DNA of 45,017 nucleotides from positions 1 to 45,017 of the forward strand of contig CAMRBW010000018.1 in the NCBI GenBank assembly GCA_947040555.1, read 5' to 3'. Each line of letters begins with the position of its first letter. Position 1 is the stretch's first letter. The DNA comes from an uncultured Oceanospirillales bacterium (GTDB lineage Bacteria > Pseudomonadota > Gammaproteobacteria > Pseudomonadales > Endozoicomonadaceae). The notes below the pieces were generated by a model. The model was not told where the DNA came from and searched no databases. It saw only the letters and a program-made list of their open reading frames with translations. The translations under genes were made by a program, and so were the position numbers. Positions 1 to 7,529 of this stretch are shown here, in pieces.

Positions 1-29
1 CCAGAGCTCTTCACACCAGAGCTATAAAG

Positions 30-53
30 AAAAAAGCCGACCCTAAGGTCGGC
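30..53 (-). terminator. Rho-independent terminator of the porin gene
   Basis: On the minus strand a 7-bp perfect stem (GCCGACC/GGTCGGC, loop TTAG) is followed by six T residues. It lies 26 bases beyond the porin stop codon, so it ends the porin transcript. Confidence 0.9.
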
Positions 54-78
54 GAACACACACACAGGGTTGTTCGTT

Positions 79-1407
79 TTAGAAAGAGATAGGCATAACG
101 AACATCAGTTTGATATCACGGTCATCCTGAAAAGCGTTCGGGAAGGCGTTGGACCAGCTCTTTACACTCGTTTTCAAGTCGTATTCGGTGTAGTGCGCCT
201 TGATAGATGCACCCTTCAACTGACCTTCCTGGAAGGTGTAGCCCAAGTCCAGGTTCCAGGCACTTTCAACCAGTTTTTTATCAACAGTTTTGTCGTTTGA
301 TTTGCCATCCCATCCGTAAGCAAAGGAAGCACCGGCATTCCAGCCATTCTGGAAGTCATACCAGCCGCCAACGAAAACAGCTTTTTCTTCGTTGTGGTTC
401 CAGTCAGAGCGGCTATCCCACCAGATTTCATAGGCACCGGCGGATTTACCAAAGCCACCGTTATAACCGGTTGGACGGAAAGCAAAGTTGCTTTCAGTGC
501 CTTCGGATTCGGTGTAGGTAGCTTCGGCGCGGATGGTCCAGTTGTTGAAATTGAAGCGGGAAACCAGTGCGTGCTGATAGGTCAGATTTTCAAAAACGTT
601 GTTGATATTTTTTGGTGCACCGTCGACGTAGGAGTCACCGATCTTGTCATCCATGCCGTAGAAGTGATAGCTCAGGTGTAAACCTTCTGTATCAAAGCTG
701 GTTTTAAATTTGTAGAGTTCGAGGAAGTCTCGGCTTTCACCATAGCCGCCCAGTACATTGATGCCATTGCCGAAATCATAGCTGGCACCAACACTGTAGA
801 CGGAGTCGATCTTTGTTCCATCTTTACGCTTTATGTCATCCATGTCGTAAGTCCATGGATTTTTATATTGGTCTGCGGTCATCGCCGCAACGGTCAGTCC
901 TGCATTGCTGTAAACAGCTTCTGCACCACGGTAGGTGCCCGGCATAAAGCTCCAGTTTACGCCCAGAACACCAGGTCCTGTTGGTTGGATGTAGCCGGCA
1001 CGGACACGCAGGTTGTTCAGGTGAAATTTCAGAGCCGCTTTGTAAACAGAGACGCCGTTTTCAATCTTGCCATTGTCGTCAACAAGGGAGAATTCACTCC
1101 ACTGGGATGAATCACTGTCCCATAGGTCGTAGGTGCCGAAAATACCGCCATCGAAGCCAAACATGCCGTTAATCAGACCTGAGCTGAAGTCAACGTTGGC
1201 CATCATGGTGGAGTGGTAAATGTTCTCTTTATAGCTACCACCAATGTTTTCCCGACGGTCGCGCTGGCGGGTCATGTTGTAGATGCCACCGGTTACGGTT
1301 GCATCATCAAAGAAGGCACCTTCGAGGCTTGCCGCATTGACACTACCGGCAACGGTACCCAGGGCGGCAGTAAAAACAGCTGCGGACAGTGCTGTTCTCT
1401 TAAACAT
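79..1407 (-). CDS. chiP: OprD-family outer-membrane porin (chitoporin-like)
   Basis: The 442-residue product begins with a Sec signal peptide (basic MFKR, hydrophobic Ala-rich stretch, likely cleavage after SVNA near residue 25). The mature part is rich in alternating aromatic and polar residues, as in transmembrane beta strands, and ends in Phe, the usual C-terminal signal for BAM insertion. Length and the early 'ATVTGGIYNMTRQRD' segment fit the OprD/ChiP family. It probably carries chitooligosaccharides across the outer membrane. The inference of substrate comes from its position, divergent from the chitobiose PTS operon and sharing an intergenic region full of LacI-type operators. A different small-substrate specificity within the OprD family cannot be excluded; the symbol is by context only. 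Confidence 0.8.
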   Translation of the reverse strand: MFKRTALSAAVFTAALGTVAGSVNAASLEGAFFDDATVTGGIYNMTRQRDRRENIGGSYKENIYHSTMMANVDFSSGLINGMFGFDGGIFGTYDLWDSDSSQWSEFSLVDDNGKIENGVSVYKAALKFHLNNLRVRAGYIQPTGPGVLGVNWSFMPGTYRGAEAVYSNAGLTVAAMTADQYKNPWTYDMDDIKRKDGTKIDSVYSVGASYDFGNGINVLGGYGESRDFLELYKFKTSFDTEGLHLSYHFYGMDDKIGDSYVDGAPKNINNVFENLTYQHALVSRFNFNNWTIRAEATYTESEGTESNFAFRPTGYNGGFGKSAGAYEIWWDSRSDWNHNEEKAVFVGGWYDFQNGWNAGASFAYGWDGKSNDKTVDKKLVESAWNLDLGYTFQEGQLKGASIKAHYTEYDLKTSVKSWSNAFPNAFQDDRDIKLMFVMPISF

Positions 1408-1557
1408 ATGTGGGTAACTCCCCTGTCACTTTTTTTGTCTTGCTAAAGTGGTATCTGAAAAATCATTGGGCGGGCTGCCGGTGTTCAATGGCAGCTCATC
1501 TCTGTTCGATTTTGAGTATATGGTTCGATTTTTAGTATATGGCTGTCGTGTAATAAA

Positions 1558-1584
1558 TGAAACCGGTATCTGAAACCGGTTTCA
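1558..1584. promoter_or_regulatory. Porin-side LacI-type operator pair
   Basis: A perfect 14-bp palindrome TGAAACCGGTTTCA (1571-1584) is preceded 13 bp upstream by a second copy of its left half, TGAAACCGGTATC (1558-1570). The central CG step and the length match operators of LacI-family regulators. The palindrome lies upstream of the leftward porin gene. Confidence 0.75.
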
Positions 1585-1792
1585 TAAAAGATTAAAACAT
1601 TTTGATTTCGGTCATTAAATGCCTGTATTGCTTGAGGTGTATGAATATAATGCCGGGGATTTTGACCTGTATCATGGAATGAATAGTTTTGTTTACAGAT
1701 GTTTTTTGTGACGGGATCGATATTTTCTTGTGTGTGTCCCTTTCAGTCCAGAACTCGTACGGGCTAACGGACTATTCACCGATTCAGGCTTA

Positions 1793-1830
1793 TGAAACTG
1801 TTTCAGAAACCGGTTTCAGAAACCGGTTTA
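1793..1830. promoter_or_regulatory. Triple LacI-type operator upstream of chbB
   Basis: Three tandem sites read GAAACTGTTTC (1794-1804), GAAACCGGTTTC (1806-1817) and GAAACCGGTTTA (1819-1830). The centres are about 12-13 bp apart. The last site overlaps the -35 element of the chbB promoter, so occupancy by a repressor would block RNA polymerase. The LacI-family protein encoded at 4195-5214 is the likely ligand. Confidence 0.75.
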
Positions 1831-1856
1831 CATTGTTTGTTTTCTCGCTTTATACT
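1827..1856 (+). promoter_or_regulatory. Sigma70-like promoter of the chb operon
   Basis: TTTACA (1827-1832) and TATACT (1851-1856) are separated by 18 bp and lie about 120 bases upstream of chbB. The -35 box overlaps the third operator. Confidence 0.55.
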
Positions 1857-1978
1857 GCGCCGGAAACATCATCAGGTAAGGCAGAGATACCTTTCAGCGT
1901 TCTGAAATTGGAAGTGAAACCAGAAGCTGCATTACCCGAAATCAATGCCAACAGACCCATACACGACAAGGTGCGAAC

Positions 1979-2287
1979 ATGAAAAAGATTTTCCTTTGCT
2001 GCAGCGCAGGTATGTCTACCAGCATGCTGGTGAAAAAAATGAAAGCCGCTGCTGCTGAGCGCAACCTGGAAACAGACATTATTGCCGTCTCTCTGTCCGA
2101 GTTTGATGAAACCATCACCGAGTACGACGTATGTCTTCTGGGTCCTCAGGTTCGTTTCCGTCACGAAGATCTGGCCAGGCAGGCTGCAGAGTACGGCAAA
2201 AAAGTGGCCGTTATTGACTCTATGGCTTACGGCATGATGAAGGGTGACCAGGTTCTGGATCAGGCTCTGGCTCTGCTGGAAGGTTAA
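1979..2287 (+). CDS. chbB: PTS EIIB, lactose/chitobiose family
   Basis: The 102-residue protein matches the usual length of the lactose/chitobiose EIIB family. The P-loop CSAGMSTS near the N-terminus carries the phospho-acceptor Cys8. It receives phosphate from EIIA and passes it to the sugar bound by EIIC at the inner membrane. The preceding AAGGTG at 1968-1973 supports the ATG at 1979. It is the first gene of the run chbB-chbC-chbA-lacI-chbF-chbG and lies directly behind the operator array. Substrate assignment to N,N'-diacetylchitobiose is inferred from chbG and the GH4 gene; cellobiose is the main alternative. Confidence 0.92.
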   Translation: MKKIFLCCSAGMSTSMLVKKMKAAAAERNLETDIIAVSLSEFDETITEYDVCLLGPQVRFRHEDLARQAAEYGKKVAVIDSMAYGMMKGDQVLDQALALLEG

Positions 2288-2303
2288 TAAACCGTCTGAC
2301 AGG

Positions 2304-2320
2304 CGTCTTAAAGACGTTTT
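2304..2320 (+). other. Short palindrome plus T run between chbB and chbC
   Basis: A 13-base palindrome CGTCTTAAAGACG (2304-2316) is followed by four T residues. It could be a weak attenuator or an RNA processing/stability element that sets chbB above chbC expression. The stem is short, so this is weak. Confidence 0.3.
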
Positions 2321-2358
2321 ACCGGTAATAAAACCTGGCAAGAAGCGGGAAAATAAAA

Positions 2359-3693
2359 ATGAAGTTATACGACAGCCTTATAAAATTTGTTGAGCAGAAG
2401 CTGGGGCCGGTTGCTGGTAAGCTCGGCTCTCAGCGCCACATCGGTGCGCTGAGAGATGGCTTTCTGGTGGCGATGCCTTTCATTATTGTGGGCAGCTTCA
2501 TTCTGATATTTGCCAACCCTCCATTTGCGGCTGATACCACAAACACTTTTGGTCGTATATGGCTGGATTTTGTTGCTGCACACCGTGCAACCATCGTAAT
2601 GCCCTGGACAATGAGCATGGGCATTATGTCCCTGTTTATCACCATGGGTGTGGCGCAGAGTCTGGCGAAATCCTACAAGATGGATCAGGTTGGCGCCGCC
2701 GCGTTGTCTGTGATGACCTTCCTGCTGGTTGCTGCCCCCGAGAAAGGCTGGGCGCTGCCGCTGAACCACTTCGGTGGTACCGGTATTTTCACGGCGCTGC
2801 TCTCTGCTTACTACTCCGTAGAGCTGACCCGCTTCCTGAAAGAGCGCAATATCACTATTCGTATGCCTGAGCAGGTACCTCCTGCTATCGCTGCCTCTTT
2901 CGCCTTGCTGATCCCTGTACTGACGATCTTCCTGACGGCCTACCCGCTGAGTCTGTTCCTGCAAGCTAACTTTGGCATGCAGATTCCAGACGCGGTGATG
3001 ATGCTGTTCTCTCCGCTGGTATCCGCTTCTAACTCTTTGCCAGCTATTATCGGTGCCCTGCTGCTGTGCCAGCTGCTGTGGTTCGCCGGCATCCATGGTG
3101 CGAACATTGTCGTAGGTATTCTGTCTCCTATCTTCCTGACTAACATTGCCGGAAATGCTGCCGCCTATGCTGCTGGTGAGCCTCTGCCTAACCTGTTCAC
3201 TCAGCCTTTCTGGGACTTCTACATCTTTATCGGTGGTGCCGGTGCAACTCTGGCCCTGGTGATCCTGATGTCCTTCTCCAAGGCCACTCATCTGCGCTCT
3301 GTTGGTCGTATGAGTGCGCTGCCAGGTCTGTTCCAAATTAACGAACCAGTGATGTTTGGTGCCCCTGTGGTGATGAACGCGACCCTGTTCCTGCCCTTCG
3401 TGCTGGCTCCGGTCGTGAACGCTGTGATCGCCTATATCGCCGTTAATACCGGTCTGGTGGACAGGGCTATCGCAGTGACGCCATGGACGACTCCCGCTCT
3501 GATTGGTGCGGCCTGGGGCGCTGGCTGGGTGCTCAAAGCCTCCATTCTGACGGCGGTGCTGATGGTGATCGACGTGCTCATCTACTACCCCTTCTTCAAG
3601 GTTTACGAGAAGCAGGTACTGGCAGAAGAGAACGCAGTTGCAGCTAGCCAGACAGTGGCTCCAGTAGAAGGCGGTCAGCAGGTAACTGCCTGA
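2359..3693 (+). CDS. chbC: PTS EIIC permease, lactose/chitobiose family
   Basis: This is a 444-residue polytopic inner-membrane protein with about eight to ten hydrophobic segments, the usual size for ChbC/CelB EIIC. Recognisable family blocks include 'GFLVAMPFIIVGSFILI' near residues 35-50, 'GIHGANIVVGIL' in the middle, and the 'LFQINEPVMFGAPVVMNATL' region around residue 320-345 that belongs to the substrate-binding half. It translocates the sugar while EIIB phosphorylates it. It follows chbB by 71 bases. The C-terminal tail is Ala/Val-rich and soluble. Chitobiose rather than cellobiose is inferred from neighbours. Confidence 0.93.
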   Translation: MKLYDSLIKFVEQKLGPVAGKLGSQRHIGALRDGFLVAMPFIIVGSFILIFANPPFAADTTNTFGRIWLDFVAAHRATIVMPWTMSMGIMSLFITMGVAQSLAKSYKMDQVGAAALSVMTFLLVAAPEKGWALPLNHFGGTGIFTALLSAYYSVELTRFLKERNITIRMPEQVPPAIAASFALLIPVLTIFLTAYPLSLFLQANFGMQIPDAVMMLFSPLVSASNSLPAIIGALLLCQLLWFAGIHGANIVVGILSPIFLTNIAGNAAAYAAGEPLPNLFTQPFWDFYIFIGGAGATLALVILMSFSKATHLRSVGRMSALPGLFQINEPVMFGAPVVMNATLFLPFVLAPVVNAVIAYIAVNTGLVDRAIAVTPWTTPALIGAAWGAGWVLKASILTAVLMVIDVLIYYPFFKVYEKQVLAEENAVAASQTVAPVEGGQQVTA

Positions 3694-3801
3694 TAAACGA
3701 CTGCTGTATTAGAACTTTCTTTAGTTAGACAGCCCTTTAGTTAGACAGTTTATTGATTCGCAGCCATTCCGCTTTCCGGGATGGCTGCAAAGGAGAAGAT
3801 C

Positions 3802-4113
3802 ATGAATTTTGAAAATATCGTAATGGATCTGATTGTTCGTGCCGGCGAAGCGAAGAGTCTGGCATTCGAAGCTCTGGCCCAGGCGCGCGGCGGTGATTTC
3901 GCTAAAGCTGAGCAGCTGCTGGCAGACTCCCGCGCAGCGGGCAAGCTGGCGCACAAGGTCCAGACCAGATTAATCACTATGGACGGCGAAGGCCAGCCCG
4001 TACCTCTGTCCCTGGTGATGATACACGCCCAGGATCACCTGATGGACTCTATGCTGGCTCAGGATCTGATCGAAGAGATGATCAGACTCTACCAGAAAAT
4101 GGACAATCAATAA
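3802..4113 (+). CDS. chbA: PTS EIIA, lactose/chitobiose family
   Basis: The product of about 103 residues is an all-helical EIIA of the lactose/chitobiose family. The motif IHAQDHLMDSM contains the phospho-acceptor His75, equivalent to His89 of E. coli ChbA, and the metal-binding Asp78. An earlier in-frame ATG exists at 3781, but AAGGAG at 3790-3795 places the start at ATG 3802. The gene completes a split EIIB-EIIC-EIIA set. It should take phosphate from an HPr, possibly the HPr domain of the 7530-10148 fusion. Confidence 0.92.
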   Translation: MNFENIVMDLIVRAGEAKSLAFEALAQARGGDFAKAEQLLADSRAAGKLAHKVQTRLITMDGEGQPVPLSLVMIHAQDHLMDSMLAQDLIEEMIRLYQKMDNQ

Positions 4114-4194
4114 TTCCTGATGAGCGCTCTTGGTTGCGTCCGCATATGCACGACTGAGTACAACGGGATTTGGGAAATATTGGAGGCATAATAA

Positions 4195-5214
4195 ATGGCA
4201 AGTATTAAAGACGTTGCAGAGCTGGCAGGTGTTTCCAAGGCCACCGTTTCCCGTGTGCTGAACAATACCGGGCAAATTAAGGACGCGACCAGAGCGCGCG
4301 TCAATATGGCGATGGAAAAGTTGAACTATCGCCCCAGCCCTCTGGCTAAATCTCTGGCGACTTCATCTTCGAATACCGTCGGCCTGATAGTGACCTCCTA
4401 TCGTGGGAGCTTCTTCTCTGAGCTAATGGCTGAGGTTCAGGAGATGATGGACTCGCAAGAGAAATTTCTGCTGGTTGGTCGAGGCAAACGTTCTCGACAA
4501 TCCGAGCAGGAAGCGATTCTCAAGCTTATGGATATGTGCTGCGATGGTCTGATTCTTCACACTCGCAATATGTACGACGAAGACCTTCTTGATTTGGCAC
4601 AGAAATCTACACCGTTCGTTATTCTCGATCGGGAGGTTAAAGGCCTTGAAAATCGTTCTGTCGTTTACGAGCACGCTGAAGCTGGACGCCTGGCGGTTGA
4701 GCATCTGATCGCTAATGGCCACCGAAAAATCGCCTGTCTCGCCGGCCCCCGGTCACGAATGACCGCAGAACTGCGCTACGCAGGGTATGTCCAGGCATTG
4801 CAGGATCACGGCATTGAGGTGGATGAAGGTCTGGTCGCAGAGGCAGATTATGACCGTGTCGGCGGCCGTGAGGCGATGGCTGAAATTTACCAGCGTCATC
4901 CCGATGTCACCGCAGTTTACTCCTGCAGTGAAGAGATGTGTGTTGGTGCCTTTGATTTTTTCCGGGAACACAATATCAGCGTTCCCGACGATATTTCTAT
5001 TGTTAGTTTCGACAGTGTCAGCATCTGCACCATGCTGACACCCCAGGTGACTACTGTGCACTTTCCTATCAAGGAGATGGCTGTTGAAGCTGCGCAGGTA
5101 TTGGTGTCACTGATGAGTGGCGAACAGGATATTCAGCCCAAACGGTTTGCACCTGAACTCAGACTACGAGATTCCGTCAGAAGGCTTTCTGTTAGCAATA
5201 ATAATGCTGTTTAA
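4195..5214 (+). CDS. LacI-family transcriptional repressor of the chb operon
   Basis: The 339-residue protein has an N-terminal LacI helix-turn-helix and hinge (residues 1-60; SIKDVAELAGVSKATVSRVLN, then 'RPSPLAKSLAT'). A periplasmic-binding-protein-like sensor core follows, with family blocks such as 'NTVGLIVTSYRGSFFSELM' and 'ISIVSFDSVS'. It resembles the AscG/GalR branch. It lies between EIIA and chbF inside the operon, so it probably controls its own transcription through the GAAACCGGTTTC sites upstream of chbB and the porin. The inducer is not visible from sequence; a chitobiose phosphate or cleavage product is likely. It replaces the AraC-type ChbR that controls chb in E. coli. Confidence 0.9.
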   Translation: MASIKDVAELAGVSKATVSRVLNNTGQIKDATRARVNMAMEKLNYRPSPLAKSLATSSSNTVGLIVTSYRGSFFSELMAEVQEMMDSQEKFLLVGRGKRSRQSEQEAILKLMDMCCDGLILHTRNMYDEDLLDLAQKSTPFVILDREVKGLENRSVVYEHAEAGRLAVEHLIANGHRKIACLAGPRSRMTAELRYAGYVQALQDHGIEVDEGLVAEADYDRVGGREAMAEIYQRHPDVTAVYSCSEEMCVGAFDFFREHNISVPDDISIVSFDSVSICTMLTPQVTTVHFPIKEMAVEAAQVLVSLMSGEQDIQPKRFAPELRLRDSVRRLSVSNNNAV

Positions 5215-5252
5215 AAGACGCTGACCGACAATTACATTCCAAGGGATACATA

Positions 5253-6560
5253 ATGAATACTATAAAACTGGCAATTATTGGTGGTGGTAGCAGCTACACT
5301 CCAGAGCTGATGGAAGGCCTGATTCGTCGCCACAATGAACTACCTGTCAAGGAAATCTGGCTGGTCGATATCGAAGATGGACGACACAAGCTTGATATTA
5401 TTCTGGGTCTGACTGAGCGGATGATTGCCAAGGCTGGTCTGGATATTAAGGTAATTGCTACCGAAGACCGTCGCGAAGCCATTCGTGATGCCAGTTTTGT
5501 ACTGACCCAGTTCCGTGTTGGTGGTTTGGCTGCCCGTGCTCGCGATGAGCGCATTCCTCTCCAGTACAACGTGATCGGTCAAGAGACGACGGGTGCCGGT
5601 GGTTTTGCCAAGGCGATGCGTACTATTCCTGTAATATTGGACATCTGTCGTGATATCGAAGAGTTGGCTCCTAACGCCTGGCTGATCAACTTCACCAATC
5701 CAGCCGGTATGGTGACTGAGGCTGTAGTTAAGCACACCAAAGTCAAGGTTATGGGTCTGTGTAATGTGCCTATCAACATGCACTACTCTATTGCCCGCAT
5801 GATTAATGCGAAGCCTGAAGAAGTATTCCTTGAATTTGCCGGTCTGAACCACATGGTGTGGGTACACAGAGTTATGCTGGGCTCCGAAGATAAGACCCAG
5901 GAAGTACTGCACATGTTGGGCGACGGTGCCAGCCTGAACATGAACAATATTGCTGAAGAGCCATGGGATCCAGAGCTTCTGAAAGCTATCGGTGTTATTC
6001 CATGTCCTTACCATCGCTACTTCTACATGCATCGCGCAATGTTGGAAGAAGAGTTGGAAGCGGCAGAATCTCGTGGTACTCGTGCCGAACAAGTGATGCA
6101 AACTGAAGAAGAACTGTTTAAGCTATACGCCGATCCTGAATTGAACGAGAAGCCAAAGCAGCTGGAAAAGCGCGGTGGTGCTTTCTACTCCGAGGTTTCT
6201 CTCAATTTGATCGATGCGATTTGGAACGATCGCAAAACCATGCATGTGGTCAACACCCGCAACAACGGAGCGATCCGTAATCTTCCAGACGACGCTGTTG
6301 TAGAGATCAACGCGATGGTTGATGCGGGTGGAGCCCACGCAGTCGCTTTCGGTACCATGCCTCCCCAGCTTGACGGCCTGCTACAGGCAGTAAAGGCCTA
6401 TGAAACTTTGGCCATTGATGCTGCTGTGCACGGCGACTACACCAAAGCTATCGCAGCCCTGAGCAATAATCCTCTGGTACCGGATATGGTTATCGCCAAG
6501 AAGATTGTTGATGACATCATTGAACAGAACCGCGACTACCTGCCTCAGTTCAATCGTTAA
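5253..6560 (+). CDS. chbF: GH4 NAD/Mn-dependent 6-phospho-beta-glucosidase (chitobiose-6-P hydrolase)
   Basis: The 435-residue enzyme belongs to glycoside hydrolase family 4. An N-terminal Rossmann motif GGGSSYTPEL (from residue 10) binds NAD. Family blocks VIGQETTGAGG (108-117) and NFTNPAG (146-152) follow. Cys170 (GLCNVP) and His200 (GLNHMVW) are the expected metal ligands. GH4 enzymes cleave by an oxidation-elimination mechanism. In the cytoplasm it would split the phosphorylated disaccharide delivered by ChbBCA. The upstream AAGGGATA at 5242-5249 fits the ATG at 5253. Mono-deacetylated chitobiose-6-P is the expected substrate because chbG follows. Confidence 0.9.
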   Translation: MNTIKLAIIGGGSSYTPELMEGLIRRHNELPVKEIWLVDIEDGRHKLDIILGLTERMIAKAGLDIKVIATEDRREAIRDASFVLTQFRVGGLAARARDERIPLQYNVIGQETTGAGGFAKAMRTIPVILDICRDIEELAPNAWLINFTNPAGMVTEAVVKHTKVKVMGLCNVPINMHYSIARMINAKPEEVFLEFAGLNHMVWVHRVMLGSEDKTQEVLHMLGDGASLNMNNIAEEPWDPELLKAIGVIPCPYHRYFYMHRAMLEEELEAAESRGTRAEQVMQTEEELFKLYADPELNEKPKQLEKRGGAFYSEVSLNLIDAIWNDRKTMHVVNTRNNGAIRNLPDDAVVEINAMVDAGGAHAVAFGTMPPQLDGLLQAVKAYETLAIDAAVHGDYTKAIAALSNNPLVPDMVIAKKIVDDIIEQNRDYLPQFNR

Positions 6561-6566
6561 TCAGCT

Positions 6567-6620
6567 CTTTTTTGCAGCGTGTTTTTGCAGCGCGTTTTTT
6601 ACAGCGCGTTTTTACAGCTC
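6567..6620 (+). repeat. Degenerate tandem repeat after chbF
   Basis: Four imperfect copies of a 13-14 base unit of the form (G/A)CAGCGCGTTTTT follow the chbF stop. They lie just ahead of the hairpin before chbG. No function is visible. Confidence 0.6.
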
Positions 6621-6658
6621 TTTCTCACAAGAGTGTTCCATAAAAATTTTAGGGGAGT

Positions 6659-6696
6659 GGGGGCAAGGTAAAGTCATTTCCTTCCCCCCTTTTTTT
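6659..6696 (+). terminator. Terminator-like hairpin directly upstream of chbG
   Basis: GGGGGCAAGG (6659-6668) pairs with CCTTCCCCCC (6680-6689), leaving one internal mismatch. Seven T residues follow (6690-6696). The T run ends four bases before the chbG ATG at 6701, so the hairpin sits where a ribosome binding site would be expected. It may reduce or attenuate chbG and downstream expression. Confidence 0.65.
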
Positions 6697-6700
6697 GCTT

Positions 6701-7435
6701 ATGAAACTGATTGTTAATGCTGACGACTTTGGTCTGACTCGGGGCGTTAATCTGGGTATCGTTGAAGCCTGTAATCGCGGTGTCGTTCGTTCTGCGACAG
6801 CAATGGCTGGTATGGACGCTATCGAGCATGCCGCTGAACTGGCTCGCCAGACACCGTCTCTGAAAACCGGTATTCACCTGCGTCTGACTGCTGGCGCGCC
6901 TATGGCAGAAAACGTTTCTTCGCTGCTGGGTGAAGATGGCAATCTGCAGAAGCAGGCTACATTCTGGCCAAACACAGCCATGGTCGTTGAAGAGATTGAA
7001 CGTGAACTGCGAGCGCAGATCGAATCTCTGCTGGCCCTGGGCTTTAACCTGAGCCACATCGATGGTCATCACCACTGTCATTCTCATCCACTGGTTGCTC
7101 CCGTTGTTGAAAAGCTGGCGGAAGAGTACCAATTGCCAATTCGTCCTTGTCTGGAACCTGTCGTTTATGGTCGGAGTACTCTGACATTTACTGATAAGTT
7201 TTATGGTGAAGATGTCACCTGCGATAGCCTTCTGGCACTAGTAAAAGAGCATCTGGGTACAACAGACATTCTCGAGATGATGACCCATCCGGCCCTGATT
7301 GATCGGGAGCTTATTCAGTGCAGTGGTTACTGGCAGCCTCGTACCACAGAGCTGGCCATCCTCACCGATCCCTATCTTATTCAGGAACTTGGTGAGCTGG
7401 GTGTAACTATTACCGATTACTCTTCAGTCGTGTGA
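6701..7435 (+). CDS. chbG: Chitooligosaccharide deacetylase, YdjC/ChbG family
   Basis: The roughly 244-residue protein is a YdjC/ChbG-type carbohydrate deacetylase. The N-terminal VNADDFGLT contains the catalytic/metal Asp pair, and HIDGHHHCHSH near residues 116-126 supplies the zinc-binding histidines. ChbG removes one acetyl group from diacetylchitobiose-6-phosphate so that the GH4 enzyme can act and inducer is formed. A TTG at 6695 is in frame, but the ATG at 6701 gives the canonical MKLIVNADDFG start. No Shine-Dalgarno is visible because a terminator-like hairpin and T tract occupy the leader. It follows chbF and precedes the PTS phosphotransfer fusion. Confidence 0.9.
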   Translation: MKLIVNADDFGLTRGVNLGIVEACNRGVVRSATAMAGMDAIEHAAELARQTPSLKTGIHLRLTAGAPMAENVSSLLGEDGNLQKQATFWPNTAMVVEEIERELRAQIESLLALGFNLSHIDGHHHCHSHPLVAPVVEKLAEEYQLPIRPCLEPVVYGRSTLTFTDKFYGEDVTCDSLLALVKEHLGTTDILEMMTHPALIDRELIQCSGYWQPRTTELAILTDPYLIQELGELGVTITDYSSVV

Positions 7436-7529
7436 CTACCCGGCAGGAAAGAATTCAATAAATAAGAATGCTGTCGTTTAAAAAACTCAGTTAAGAATTA
7501 TTAGTTAAGAACTATCAGGATCTCTTTTT

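Larger units (their letters stand above)
1408..1978. promoter_or_regulatory. Divergent control region between porin and chb operon
   Basis: This 571-base region has no convincing gene. It holds two clusters of GAAAC-N-GTTTC type palindromes, one nearer the porin (1558-1584) and one nearer chbB (1793-1830), plus a sigma70-like promoter for chbB. An AAGGTG ribosome binding site lies at 1968-1973, just before the chbB ATG. A short open frame at 1689-1982 overlaps the operators and chbB start and is not believed. Confidence 0.75.

Noticed and set aside
2365..3336. 323-codon open frame antisense to chbC
   Set aside because: It is a shadow of chbC; the product is Gln/His/Arg-rich and shows no family features, while chbC is unmistakable.
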